Positions 38,528 to 46,900 of a stretch of 64,000 bases of DNA are shown here, one piece after another; the first letter of the stretch is position 1; the number at the start of each line of letters is the position of its first letter. Below the pieces are notes generated by a model. The model did no database searches. It saw nothing but the letters and a program-made list of their open reading frames with translations, and was not told the DNA's origin. This DNA comes from Streptomyces dysideae. Lineage in GTDB: Bacteria; Actinomycetota; Actinomycetes; Streptomycetales; Streptomycetaceae. The stretch lies in the NCBI RefSeq assembly GCF_001514305.1, contig NZ_KQ949081.1:247142-311141 (forward strand), given 5' to 3'. A program made the position numbers and the translations under genes.

Positions 38528-39297
38528 CGCGCCCCGCCGCCCAGCCAGTCCAGGTCGGCCCCGGCGTCGCGCCCGTTGGCGCCGACGAGTTCGAGGAAGG
38601 CCTGCTGCAACGAGGGCGCGTCGCCGCGCACTTCGGCGAGCGGACCGTGCGCCCGGATCCGCCCGGCGGCCATCACCGCCACCCAGTCGCACAGCGACTC
38701 GACGAGCTCCATGACGTGGGAGGAGAAGACGACGGTGGCGCCGGAGGCGGTGTACCGCTCCAGCACGCCTCGGATGGTCTGGGCGGACACTGGGTCGACG
38801 CCCTCGAACGGCTCGTCGAGGAAGAGGACTTCGGGGTTGTGGAGGAGAGCGGCCGCGAGCCCGATCTTCTTGCGCATGCCGGTCGAGTAGTCGACGACGA
38901 GCTTGTGCTGGGCGCCGGCCAGGTCGAGCACGTCGAGCAGTTGGGTGGCCCGCTTGTCGACCTCGGCGCCGGGCAGCCCGCGCAGCCGCCCCGAGTAGGC
39001 GAGCAGTTCCCGCCCGGAGAGCCGCTCGAAGAGCCTGAGCCCCTCCGGCAGCACCCCGATCCGCGCCTTGACCTCGACCGGGTCCCGCCACACGTCGTGC
39101 CCGACGACCTCGACGGACCCCTGATCGGGCCTGAGCAGCCCGGTCACCATCGACAACGTGGTGGTCTTCCCGGCCCCGTTCGGCCCGACGAGCCCGATGA
39201 ACTTCCCCGCGGGCAGCTCCAGATCAATCCCGGCAACAGCGACCTGCTGCCCAAACCGCTTCCAGAGCCCACGCACCCGTACGGCACTGACACCCAC
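38524..39297 (-). CDS. ABC transporter ATP-binding protein
   Basis: 257-residue ATPase with Walker A GPNGAGKTT (about residue 37), signature YSTGMRKKIGLAAALL, Walker B EVLFLDEPFEGVD and the H-loop SSH. It drives the exporter-type permease encoded next. GTG 39297 (or the adjoining TTG 39300) follows GGAGGG. Two-gene operon on the minus strand. The gap upstream holds a dispersed repeat. Confidence 0.93.
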   Translation of the reverse strand: MGVSAVRVRGLWKRFGQQVAVAGIDLELPAGKFIGLVGPNGAGKTTTLSMVTGLLRPDQGSVEVVGHDVWRDPVEVKARIGVLPEGLRLFERLSGRELLAYSGRLRGLPGAEVDKRATQLLDVLDLAGAQHKLVVDYSTGMRKKIGLAAALLHNPEVLFLDEPFEGVDPVSAQTIRGVLERYTASGATVVFSSHVMELVESLCDWVAVMAAGRIRAHGPLAEVRGDAPSLQQAFLELVGANGRDAGADLDWLGGGAR

Positions 39298-39343
39298 CAA
39301 GACTCCCTCCGTCAGGAACGAACCCTACGGTGGGACAACCCCC

Positions 39344-39408
39344 CAGGGGCGCGGGACTGCGTCTGATATGCGGCTCCGCCGCGTGGGCGCGACGAGCCAC
39401 GAACAGCC
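39344..39408 (-). repeat. Dispersed intergenic repeat, copy 2
   Basis: Inverted copy of the repeat at 36848-36916, sharing the CGCCCACGCGGCGGAGCC core and the ATCAGACGCAG variant of the inner segment. It lies in the gap upstream of the ABC ATPase. Confidence 0.88.
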
Positions 39409-39452
39409 GGCAGCCGCCGATCAACAGAACCAGGCAGGACAGAAGGCGCAGG

Positions 39453-40130
39453 CTACCGATCCCGACCACACGCATAGGCGAGCGGCGAGATCAGCTCCTC
39501 CGCATCCGGCAGCCACCGATTCGCGGGCGTAGGCCGGCAGGCCCACTGCACGGCCCCCCGGGACCCGTACCGGGTGGGCGGCCCCGCGACATACGACCCC
39601 TCACCCAGCGCGACCAGATCGAGCGACGCCGGCGACCACCCCAGATTGCGCACCAGATCCGGCACCTTCACAGCGGCGCCCGGCAACACGAAGAAGTGCA
39701 TCCGACGATCCGGCGTCAACGTCACCGGCCCGAGCGTCAGCTCCATCCGCTCCATCCGGGCCAGCGCGAGAAACCCGGCCGTCTCCGGGACGGAAATGGA
39801 GTCGAACGTACGCCCCGTCGGCAACAGGATCGACGCACTCGGCTGCTTCAGCCACATCCGACGCGCAACGGTCGCACTGCCCGTGGCCTGCGTCGCCCAG
39901 TCCTGCCGCGCCGGATGTGCGCCGGGCGCGGCGCACGCGACGTCGTCGCAGGAGCAGTGCTGCACCCCGTCGACGGCTTCCAGCCAGGTGCCGGGGAACA
40001 CGTCCCAGTGGCGTTCCTCGGCATAGCGAACGGCGGTTTCCAGCAGCGATTCCCCGCGCTGCTTCGGAATCTGAGCGGCTTCGGTGCCCGCGATCGTCTC
40101 TTCCACGATGAACACAACTCCCGCACCCAC
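39453..40130 (-). CDS. Stand-alone primase-polymerase (PrimPol N-domain) protein
   Basis: 225-residue protein matching the N-terminal domain of bifunctional DNA primase/polymerases found on actinobacterial plasmids and phages: RYAEERHWDVFPG, the cysteine pair CSCDDVACAAPGAHP, then DRRMHFFVLPG. No helicase or replication partner is nearby, so it may be a domesticated element or a regulator. The start is uncertain among GTG 40130, 40115 and 40106; none has a strong ribosome site. Confidence 0.75.
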   Translation of the reverse strand: MGAGVVFIVEETIAGTEAAQIPKQRGESLLETAVRYAEERHWDVFPGTWLEAVDGVQHCSCDDVACAAPGAHPARQDWATQATGSATVARRMWLKQPSASILLPTGRTFDSISVPETAGFLALARMERMELTLGPVTLTPDRRMHFFVLPGAAVKVPDLVRNLGWSPASLDLVALGEGSYVAGPPTRYGSRGAVQWACRPTPANRWLPDAEELISPLAYACGRDR

Positions 40131-40422
40131 CTCGGGTTACGGCCAGTCCGACGACAGGGCCTGCGCGCGGGGGAGGAGCATCGATTCCTCATCTGGGGCG
40201 CATGGATGCATGTGTGGGGGCGCGCAGGAGGATCCGTGGTCTGAGGTGGGTAGCCCAGAGTGGGGTCGGCTTCCGCCTTTACCCCGGCAATCCTCAGCAG
40301 GCCTCACATGACGTGCATTTTGGGCATGTTCGCGGGGCATTGATCTTCACGGCCGGATCTTTTCGGTGGAAGACAAGTCAACTCGGTGCGTGGGCAGGCA
40401 CCGCAGCCACAGGGGGTACGCC
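40131..40422. other. Divergent promoter gap with long inverted repeat
   Basis: CCTGCGCGC (40160-40168) and GCGCGCAGG (40220-40228) are exact complements 51 bp apart and enclose a smaller GAGGA/TCCTC hairpin. This may be a structured leader or operator region. No gene is seen. Confidence 0.45.
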
Positions 40423-41808
40423 ATGGCCGCAAGGCCTCTCGTCGCGCGGCAGCCGAACGAACGGCTGCAGGCGCTCATTCAGGAAGCGGGTTGCTCGAAC
40501 GCCGGGCTGGCCCGCCGGGTCAACATGTGCGGCGCGGAGCACGGCCTCGATCTGCGCTACGACAAGACGTCCGTGGCCCGTTGGCTGCGCGGACAGCAGC
40601 CGCGGGGACGAGCGCCGGCGATCATCGCGGAGGCGCTCGGCCGCAAGCTGGGCCGTACGGTCACGATCGACGAGATCGGGATGGCCAACGGCAAGAACCT
40701 CGCGTCGGGCGTCGGTCTCCAGTTCTCGCCGACGGTACTGGGGGCCATCGAGCAGGTGTGTGAGCTGTGGCGCAGTGACGTGGGCCGCCGGGACTTCCTG
40801 TCCGGTTCGTCCGTCGCCGCGTCCGCACTCGTCGAGCCGAGCCGCGACTGGCTGATCTCGTCGCCCGACTCGCAGGTGTCGCGGCAGGCGGGGCCCCGGG
40901 TGGGGCAGTCCGACGTCGCGGCCGTGCAGGCGATGACACAGGCGCTCGTAGACCTTGATCACCAGTACGGCAGCGGGCATGTGCGTCCGGTCGTCGTGCA
41001 CTACCTGAACAGTGTCGTGTCGGGGCTGCTGGCCGGGTCGTACCGGGAGGCCGTCGGGCGTGAACTGTTCGCCGCGGTCGCGCGGTTGACCGAGCTCGCG
41101 GGCTACATGGCCATCGACACCGGGCAGCCCGGGCTCGCCCAGCGGTACTACATCCAGGCGCTGCGGCTCGCGCAGGCGGCGGGCGACCGAGGGTACGGCG
41201 GGTACGTCCTCGCCGCCTCCATGAGCCATCTCGCCGCGCAGCTCGGGAACCCGCGGGAGATCGCGCAGTTGGCGCGCGCGGCGCAGGAGGGGGCGCGTGG
41301 GCGCGTGACACCGCGTGCGGAGGCGATGTTCTACGCGGCGGAGGCGCGCGGACATGCGCTGATGGGCGATGCGCGGGGGGCGCAGGCCGCCTCCGGGCGG
41401 GCGGTGCACGCACTGGAGGCGGCTGATCCGGACTCCGGGGACGACCCGGCGTGGATCGCGCACTTCGACGAGGCCTATCTCGCCGACGAGTTGGCGCACT
41501 GCCACCGCGACCTCGGACAGGCCGAGGCGGCGGCGCGGCGCGCGGAGGAATCACTGGCGGGGCTCCCGGAGACGAAGGCGCGGCGGCGGGCGATCGGCCT
41601 TGTGCTGTTGGCCACTGCGCAGGTGCAGCAGCGCGAGATCGAACAGGCCTGTCATACAGGGCTGAAGGCCGTGGAACTGCTGGAGACGCTGCGCTCGAAC
41701 CGGGGCGCCGATTATCTGGACGACTTCCAGCAGCGGTTGGAGCCGTTCCGGGACGAGCCCGTGGTCAGGGAGTTCGGGGCGCGGCTGGACCTCCAGGCGG
41801 CGGCCTGA
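40423..41808 (+). CDS. NsdA-like transcriptional regulator (HTH plus TPR)
   Basis: 461-residue regulator. The N-terminus has an XRE-like helix-turn-helix (GLARRVNMCGAEHGLDL, TSVARWLRGQQPRG), followed by a helical TPR-rich region (about 150-455). This resembles NsdA, a negative regulator of sporulation and antibiotic synthesis in Streptomyces, but orthology is not claimed. ATG 40423 follows AGGGGG. It stands alone, divergent from the PrimPol gene. Confidence 0.83.
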   Translation: MAARPLVARQPNERLQALIQEAGCSNAGLARRVNMCGAEHGLDLRYDKTSVARWLRGQQPRGRAPAIIAEALGRKLGRTVTIDEIGMANGKNLASGVGLQFSPTVLGAIEQVCELWRSDVGRRDFLSGSSVAASALVEPSRDWLISSPDSQVSRQAGPRVGQSDVAAVQAMTQALVDLDHQYGSGHVRPVVVHYLNSVVSGLLAGSYREAVGRELFAAVARLTELAGYMAIDTGQPGLAQRYYIQALRLAQAAGDRGYGGYVLAASMSHLAAQLGNPREIAQLARAAQEGARGRVTPRAEAMFYAAEARGHALMGDARGAQAASGRAVHALEAADPDSGDDPAWIAHFDEAYLADELAHCHRDLGQAEAAARRAEESLAGLPETKARRRAIGLVLLATAQVQQREIEQACHTGLKAVELLETLRSNRGADYLDDFQQRLEPFRDEPVVREFGARLDLQAAA

Positions 41809-42010
41809 AACCCCGGGCCACAAGGGCGTGAACGGCGGGGAAACGGAGGTTCCGGTGGGGAAGGGAGGGCGCGTGTAGCGGATGGGGGCCTGGTGCTGTT
41901 ACGGCGGTCACAGGGACGTACGTCATGTCCTGAGCTGCGTAGCACCCGGATCGTGGGACCCGGTAGCGTGAACCGACGATTCCGAAGGTCCCCCATTCGT
42001 AGGAGTCCCG

Positions 42011-44005
42011 GTGACGCAGAGTGGACAGGGCGAGGAGCCCTCGGCGCGGCATGCGCACGAAGGCATCGTGCTGCCCTCCGACGGTGGTGAGCCGCTGCTG
42101 CCGGGTATGACGGGCGGGCGTGGCGGTCAACAGCCGACAGGGCCGCAGATACCGCCCCCGGCCCCGGCGGCACCGCCGCCCGGCGGTCAGTCCTGGGGCA
42201 CACCCTGGGGCCCCGACCAGCAGCAGAACCCGCCCTCACCGCCTGCCCAGCCGGGCTGGGGCACTCCGCCCGGTCGGTCCGGCCAGCCCTGGGGCGCCCC
42301 CGAGCAGCCGTATCAGCCGCCCGCGCCCGCCCCTTGGGACAACGCGCCGCAGCAGGCCGGGGGCGAGCAGGGCCGGCCGTTGCCGCCGGAGGGGTCGGGT
42401 CCGTCGTACGGCGGGTCGTCATACGGCGGGGGTTCCCCACAGCCGTCGTACGGGCAGGACGGGGCGCAGTCGGCGCCGCTGCCGCCTGCGGGTGGCGACG
42501 CGTACGGATCTCCCGGCCAGAACTCCTCCGGCCAGGACACGCCCTCGCCTCACGCGGGCCGCGACACCTACGGCGCTCCGAGCGCGCCCCTCCCTCCGGC
42601 GGGCAGCGACGGTTATGCCGCGGCCGGCCAGGGCGCGCCCCGTGATGCGTACGGTGCTCCGAGCGCGTCCTTGCCGCCTGCGGGGCGCGACGCGTATGGC
42701 TCCTCCGGCCAGGACGCGTCCCCGCCTCACGCGGGCCGGGACACCTACGGCGCTCCGAGCGCACCCGTCCCTCCCGCGGGCGGCGACTCGTACGGCTCCC
42801 CCGGGTACGGCACTCCCGGCGCGGGCGCCCCCCTGCCCCCCGCCGTGCACGGCAACGCGGGCGCGCCCGGGCCGCACACCGGTGCCGGTGGCTTCGGGGC
42901 GGCGTTGCCGCCCGCCGGCGATGAGGGGGCCACCCAGTTCCTGCCGCCGGTTTCCGCCGGGGCGGTGGACGACGCGGCCACGCGGTACATTCCGCCCGTC
43001 GCCGCGGACGAGGGGGCGACGCAGTTCATCCCGCCGGTCGGGCCGGGGGCGCTGCCGCCCGAGGTGCGGCATGCCGGGCAGGGCGGGGCGGGGCCGTTGC
43101 CGCCCGTCTCGGGGCCCGATGCCGAGGCCACGCAGTACATCGCGCCCGTCGCCGATCAGCCGTACGGCATGCGGCCGGGCGGGGGCCAGGACCGGCAGCC
43201 GCCGGCCGAGTTCGACAACCTCTTCCGCAGCGAGCCGGGCGGCGAGAGCCCGGCCGCCGCCACCCAGCAGATGCCCCGCTTCCAGCAGCCGCAGCCGCAG
43301 GTCCGGCATTCCGCGCCGTCGGCGTACTTCCCGCCCGGCGATCAGGACGACGTCGACGGCGGCCGCCGGGGTGGCCGTACCGGCTCGCGGCTGCCGGTCA
43401 TCGCGGCGGTCGGCGTCGGTATCGCCGTCCTCGGTGTCGGTGCGGGCGCGCTGCTCGCCGGTGGCGGGGACGACCAGGACGACAAGAACCAGCCCGTGTC
43501 CGCGACGGCCCCGGCGACGGAATCCGGCCCGCCGGCCGCCGACCCGGCCGAGCAGCAGGCGATCGCCCTGGACAAGCTGCTCGCCGACAGCGGCGACAGC
43601 CGTACCGCCGTGATCAACGCGGTGGCCAGTGTGAAGTCCTGCAAGAACCTCGCCCAGGCGGCCACCGACCTGCGGGACGCGGCCAAGCAGCGCAACCAGC
43701 TGGTCACCGACCTGAAGGCCCTGTCGGTGGACAAGCTGCCGAACAACGCCGAGCTGACCGCCGCGCTCACCAAGGCGTGGCAGGCGTCGGCGGCCGCGGA
43801 CAACCACTACGCGGCGTGGGCGGACCAGGTGGCCGGCAACAGGAAGAACCTGTGCAAGGGCGGGCAGGCCCGTGTCACCGGGCAGACCCAGGCGGGCAAC
43901 CGGGAGAGCGGCACCGCGACCACGCAGAAGAGGACGGCCGCGCAGCTCTGGAACTCGATCGCCGGGACGTACGGCCTGACCGAGCGCCAGCCGACCCAGC
44001 TGTAG
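42011..44005 (+). CDS. Pro/Gly-rich single-pass membrane protein with TQ repeats
   Basis: 664-residue protein. The first 300 residues are Pro/Gly/Tyr-rich and repetitive, with recurrent DTYGAPSAPLPPAG-type units. Around residues 306, 321, 335, 371 and 416 are five short motifs of the type ATQFLPPV, the kind of Thr site bound by FHA domains after phosphorylation. A single membrane segment (VIAAVGVGIAVLGVGAGALL, about 460-482) precedes an extracellular domain of about 180 residues with two cysteines. The first part would be cytoplasmic. GTG 42011 follows AGGAG. Function unknown; a cell-envelope role under Ser/Thr kinase control is possible. Confidence 0.82.
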   Translation: MTQSGQGEEPSARHAHEGIVLPSDGGEPLLPGMTGGRGGQQPTGPQIPPPAPAAPPPGGQSWGTPWGPDQQQNPPSPPAQPGWGTPPGRSGQPWGAPEQPYQPPAPAPWDNAPQQAGGEQGRPLPPEGSGPSYGGSSYGGGSPQPSYGQDGAQSAPLPPAGGDAYGSPGQNSSGQDTPSPHAGRDTYGAPSAPLPPAGSDGYAAAGQGAPRDAYGAPSASLPPAGRDAYGSSGQDASPPHAGRDTYGAPSAPVPPAGGDSYGSPGYGTPGAGAPLPPAVHGNAGAPGPHTGAGGFGAALPPAGDEGATQFLPPVSAGAVDDAATRYIPPVAADEGATQFIPPVGPGALPPEVRHAGQGGAGPLPPVSGPDAEATQYIAPVADQPYGMRPGGGQDRQPPAEFDNLFRSEPGGESPAAATQQMPRFQQPQPQVRHSAPSAYFPPGDQDDVDGGRRGGRTGSRLPVIAAVGVGIAVLGVGAGALLAGGGDDQDDKNQPVSATAPATESGPPAADPAEQQAIALDKLLADSGDSRTAVINAVASVKSCKNLAQAATDLRDAAKQRNQLVTDLKALSVDKLPNNAELTAALTKAWQASAAADNHYAAWADQVAGNRKNLCKGGQARVTGQTQAGNRESGTATTQKRTAAQLWNSIAGTYGLTERQPTQL

Positions 44006-44030
44006 GCGGCGACGCCGGACACCCCCTAGC

Positions 44031-45341
44031 TCAGCTCACCTCGGCGTTCTGCAGGGTCTTCGTCACGTCGATGAAGCCCTTGCGGGCGGCCACCAGCCGG
44101 CCCTGCCGGACGACCTGGAGGGTCACGTCGGCGTTGGCCAGGCGCGGGAAGCCGACGGACGCGAGGGTGTCCTGGAACTTCCACTCGAGCGTCGGTGTGA
44201 GCCCGCCCGTGGAGATCTTGAGGCCGCGGTTCAGGGACCGCCGTACCGTGTCGGAGGACACCTCGCCCCCGCCCAGCGACTCGACGACGGCCTTGAAGAC
44301 GGTGTAGGCGATCCAGGTGGTCTGCACTCCGGCGTCCGACGCGTCGATGCGGTTGTCGCTGAAGGCCTGCTCGCTGATCACCTTCTTCATCTCGTTCCAG
44401 CGGGCGTCGGACGTCACCGGGTACCAGCCGGTGATGTACGACCCCTCGTACGGCCCCGACGCCCCGCCGGACGCGTTGATCACCGTCTGGTCGACGCTGC
44501 CGAGCACGGTGGCGGTGCGCACCTCGGGGTAGTTGTCGCGGGCGCGCCGGAAGGAGTCCATGAAGGTGCTGGTCCGGTCCCCCAGGGCGGGCACCACGCA
44601 GCCCTTCTCGTCCGGGTCGGTGGTCGCGTACTCCAGGGCCCGCACCGACTGGTCCGAGTACTCGGTGGCGTCCTCGGCGGCCAGCTGGTCGTCGGCGAGT
44701 GCGTGCCGGCCGGTCGTGAGGCCGGAGTCGATCAGGGGCGGCAGTTCGTCGCCGGCGATGCTGTCGGGGCGGACCAGGACGAGGGGGCCGCAGCTCGCGG
44801 CGAGCTCCTTGCCGAGGCCGGCCAGCAGGACGGGCTGGCCGCCGTTGACCGGGTAGGAGAGCGGGCTGGTGAACTCGCCGTTGGTGACGCCGTAGCCGCC
44901 TATGTACGGGATGCCGGCGCTCTGCAGCGGGGGCAGGAAGGCGTCGCTGAACTGGCTGTAGGAGCCGACGACCGCGACGACGTTCTCCTTGACCGCGCGC
45001 CGGGCGCAGTTCGCGGCGGCCACGGTGTCGTTGTGGTCGTTGCAGGTGAGGACCTTCAGCTCGCGGCCCTCGATGCCGCCCTGGGCGTTGATCCAGCGGG
45101 CGTAGGCCTGGGCGAAGGCCGGCATGCCGGGCTTGTTGGTGGCCTTGGTGCCGTCCGGAGCCCAGGTCATGACGGTGATCGGGGCATCCCCGGAGCCCCC
45201 CGTGGCACCGGGGATGACCCCGCAGCCGACGGCGACCGACGCACACGCGACCAGCGCACCCGCCCGTCGGGCAAGGGTTCTTACGGGCCGGTTGGTGGTC
45301 GTGGGGAGGAAGATGCTGCGCAGGCGTCGCCGTCCGGTCAT
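44031..45341 (-). CDS. Amino-acid-type ABC substrate-binding lipoprotein
   Basis: About 436-residue periplasmic-binding-fold protein of the Leu/Ile/Val type (Peripla_BP_6), with signal sequence, lipobox-like AVGC and the ligand-domain sequences VMTWAPDGTKATNKPGMP, AVVGSYSQFSDAFLPPLQ and GSYITGWYPV. It may be a free-standing receptor, as no permease or ATPase adjoins. ATG 45341 and GTG 45347 are adjacent starts; a further GTG lies upstream. No ribosome site decides among them. Confidence 0.83.
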   Translation of the reverse strand: MTGRRRLRSIFLPTTTNRPVRTLARRAGALVACASVAVGCGVIPGATGGSGDAPITVMTWAPDGTKATNKPGMPAFAQAYARWINAQGGIEGRELKVLTCNDHNDTVAAANCARRAVKENVVAVVGSYSQFSDAFLPPLQSAGIPYIGGYGVTNGEFTSPLSYPVNGGQPVLLAGLGKELAASCGPLVLVRPDSIAGDELPPLIDSGLTTGRHALADDQLAAEDATEYSDQSVRALEYATTDPDEKGCVVPALGDRTSTFMDSFRRARDNYPEVRTATVLGSVDQTVINASGGASGPYEGSYITGWYPVTSDARWNEMKKVISEQAFSDNRIDASDAGVQTTWIAYTVFKAVVESLGGGEVSSDTVRRSLNRGLKISTGGLTPTLEWKFQDTLASVGFPRLANADVTLQVVRQGRLVAARKGFIDVTKTLQNAEVS

Positions 45342-45458
45342 GGACACGCACGATTCCGCCACATCGCTAACCCTGGCGTGACCCTCGGTTATTGCCAGGT
45401 GACGTAAAGGTGAATTGCAGGGGGTGGTGCGGCTCCCGAGAAGGGGAACGTACGATCG

Positions 45459-45959
45459 ATGACCGTGCAAGGTTCGGAGAACTCTTCCCGTCGTGGCCGT
45501 CGCTCATCCACCATGGGCGGCATGCCCGTAAACGACATGCCGTGGTGGCGCTGGCGCAGCAATGTGCGCTCGGCGCTGCACATGCTCTCCGATCCGGTGT
45601 TCCAGCGGGACGTCTGGCTGGCCGGCGTCGACGGATACGGGGACGTCACCGACGCCGTGTACCGCCTGGTCGAGGACACCTGGCTGGACAACTGGTCCGC
45701 CGAGAAGTACGTCGGCACGATCTTCCGCGACTCGCAGGAGGCCGCGCTCGTCGACACCGCCGTACTGCGCGTGCTGCGGATCATGCACCAGGTCGGGCCG
45801 GACGCGCCGGTCTCCGCCTACGTCGACCACCAGGCGTGGCCGGAGGCGGTACGGGCGGCCCGGGACGCGCACGTCCGGCTGACGGTGAGCGACGGGGAGG
45901 ACCCGGACGCGCAGCCGCGGTCGCTCGAGGTGCTGCGGATCATGACGCGGTCTGCCTAG
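45459..45959 (+). CDS. SCO4402-family protein
   Basis: 166-residue acidic protein of a family conserved in Streptomyces and named after SCO4402. It contains MPWWRWRSNVRSALHMLSDP and DTWLDNWSAEKYVGTIF. No catalytic motif or membrane segment is visible. It may start at ATG 45459 or at a later in-frame ATG (45513 or nearby). Neighbour purU agrees with the S. coelicolor order as recalled. Function unknown. Confidence 0.85.
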   Translation: MTVQGSENSSRRGRRSSTMGGMPVNDMPWWRWRSNVRSALHMLSDPVFQRDVWLAGVDGYGDVTDAVYRLVEDTWLDNWSAEKYVGTIFRDSQEAALVDTAVLRVLRIMHQVGPDAPVSAYVDHQAWPEAVRAARDAHVRLTVSDGEDPDAQPRSLEVLRIMTRSA

Positions 45960-46005
45960 CGAGACGCGAGTCCGGCGCGACACCGGATATGGGACCCTGT
46001 TCTGC

Positions 46006-46887
46006 ATGAATGAGCAGTCCGACCGACCTGTGGTCCCCGCCGACCAGTACGTCCTCACCCTGTCCTGCCCCGACAAGCAGGGCATCGTGCACGCCGTGTC
46101 GAGCTACCTCTTCATGACCGGCTGCAACATCGAGGACAGCCAGCAGTTCGGCGACCACGACACGGGACTGTTCTTCATGCGCGTCCACTTCTCGGCGGAG
46201 GCGCCGGTGACCGTGGACAAGCTGCGGGCCAGTTTCGCGGCGATCGGCGACTCCTTCCACATGGACTGGCAGATCAACCGGGCCGACGAGAAGATGCGCA
46301 TCGTCCTGATGGTCAGCAAGTTCGGGCACTGTCTGAACGACCTGCTGTTCCGGGCGCGGATCGGGGCGCTGCCGGTGGAGATCGCGGCGGTGGTGTCGAA
46401 CCACACCGACTTCGCCGAGCTCGTGGGCTCGTACGACATCCCCTTCCACCACATTCCGGTGACGAAGGACAACAAGGCGCAGGCTGAGGCCCGGCTGTTG
46501 GAGCTCGTGCGGGAGGAGGACGTGGAGCTGGTCGTTCTCGCTCGGTACATGCAGGTTCTCTCCGATGATCTGTGCAAGGCGCTCAGCGGGCAGATCATCA
46601 ACATCCATCACTCCTTCCTGCCGAGCTTCAAGGGTGCGAAGCCGTATCACCAGGCGCATGCCCGGGGTGTGAAGCTGATCGGGGCGACGGCGCATTATGT
46701 GACCGCCGACCTTGATGAAGGGCCGATCATCGAGCAGGAGGTTGAGCGGGTGGGGCATGACGTCACGCCGGATCAGCTGGTGGCTGTGGGGCGGGATGTG
46801 GAGTGTCAGGCGTTGGCTCGGGCGGTCAAGTGGCACGCCGAGCGTCGGATTCTGCTCAACGGGCGGCGGACGGTCGTTTTCGCTTAG
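46006..46887 (+). CDS. purU: Formyltetrahydrofolate deformylase
   Basis: 293-residue enzyme that hydrolyses 10-formyl-THF to THF and formate, balancing one-carbon pools. The N-terminal ACT domain (about 8-90) includes LSCPDKQGIVHAVSSYLF. The hydrolase domain carries VSNHTDF, then INIHHSFLPSFKGAKPYHQA with the catalytic histidine, and ADLDEGPIIEQ with the catalytic aspartate. The length is standard. It stands alone on the plus strand, convergent with the anti-sigma gene. Confidence 0.95.
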   Translation: MNEQSDRPVVPADQYVLTLSCPDKQGIVHAVSSYLFMTGCNIEDSQQFGDHDTGLFFMRVHFSAEAPVTVDKLRASFAAIGDSFHMDWQINRADEKMRIVLMVSKFGHCLNDLLFRARIGALPVEIAAVVSNHTDFAELVGSYDIPFHHIPVTKDNKAQAEARLLELVREEDVELVVLARYMQVLSDDLCKALSGQIINIHHSFLPSFKGAKPYHQAHARGVKLIGATAHYVTADLDEGPIIEQEVERVGHDVTPDQLVAVGRDVECQALARAVKWHAERRILLNGRRTVVFA

Positions 46888-46900
46888 CCACTGCCAGCCC

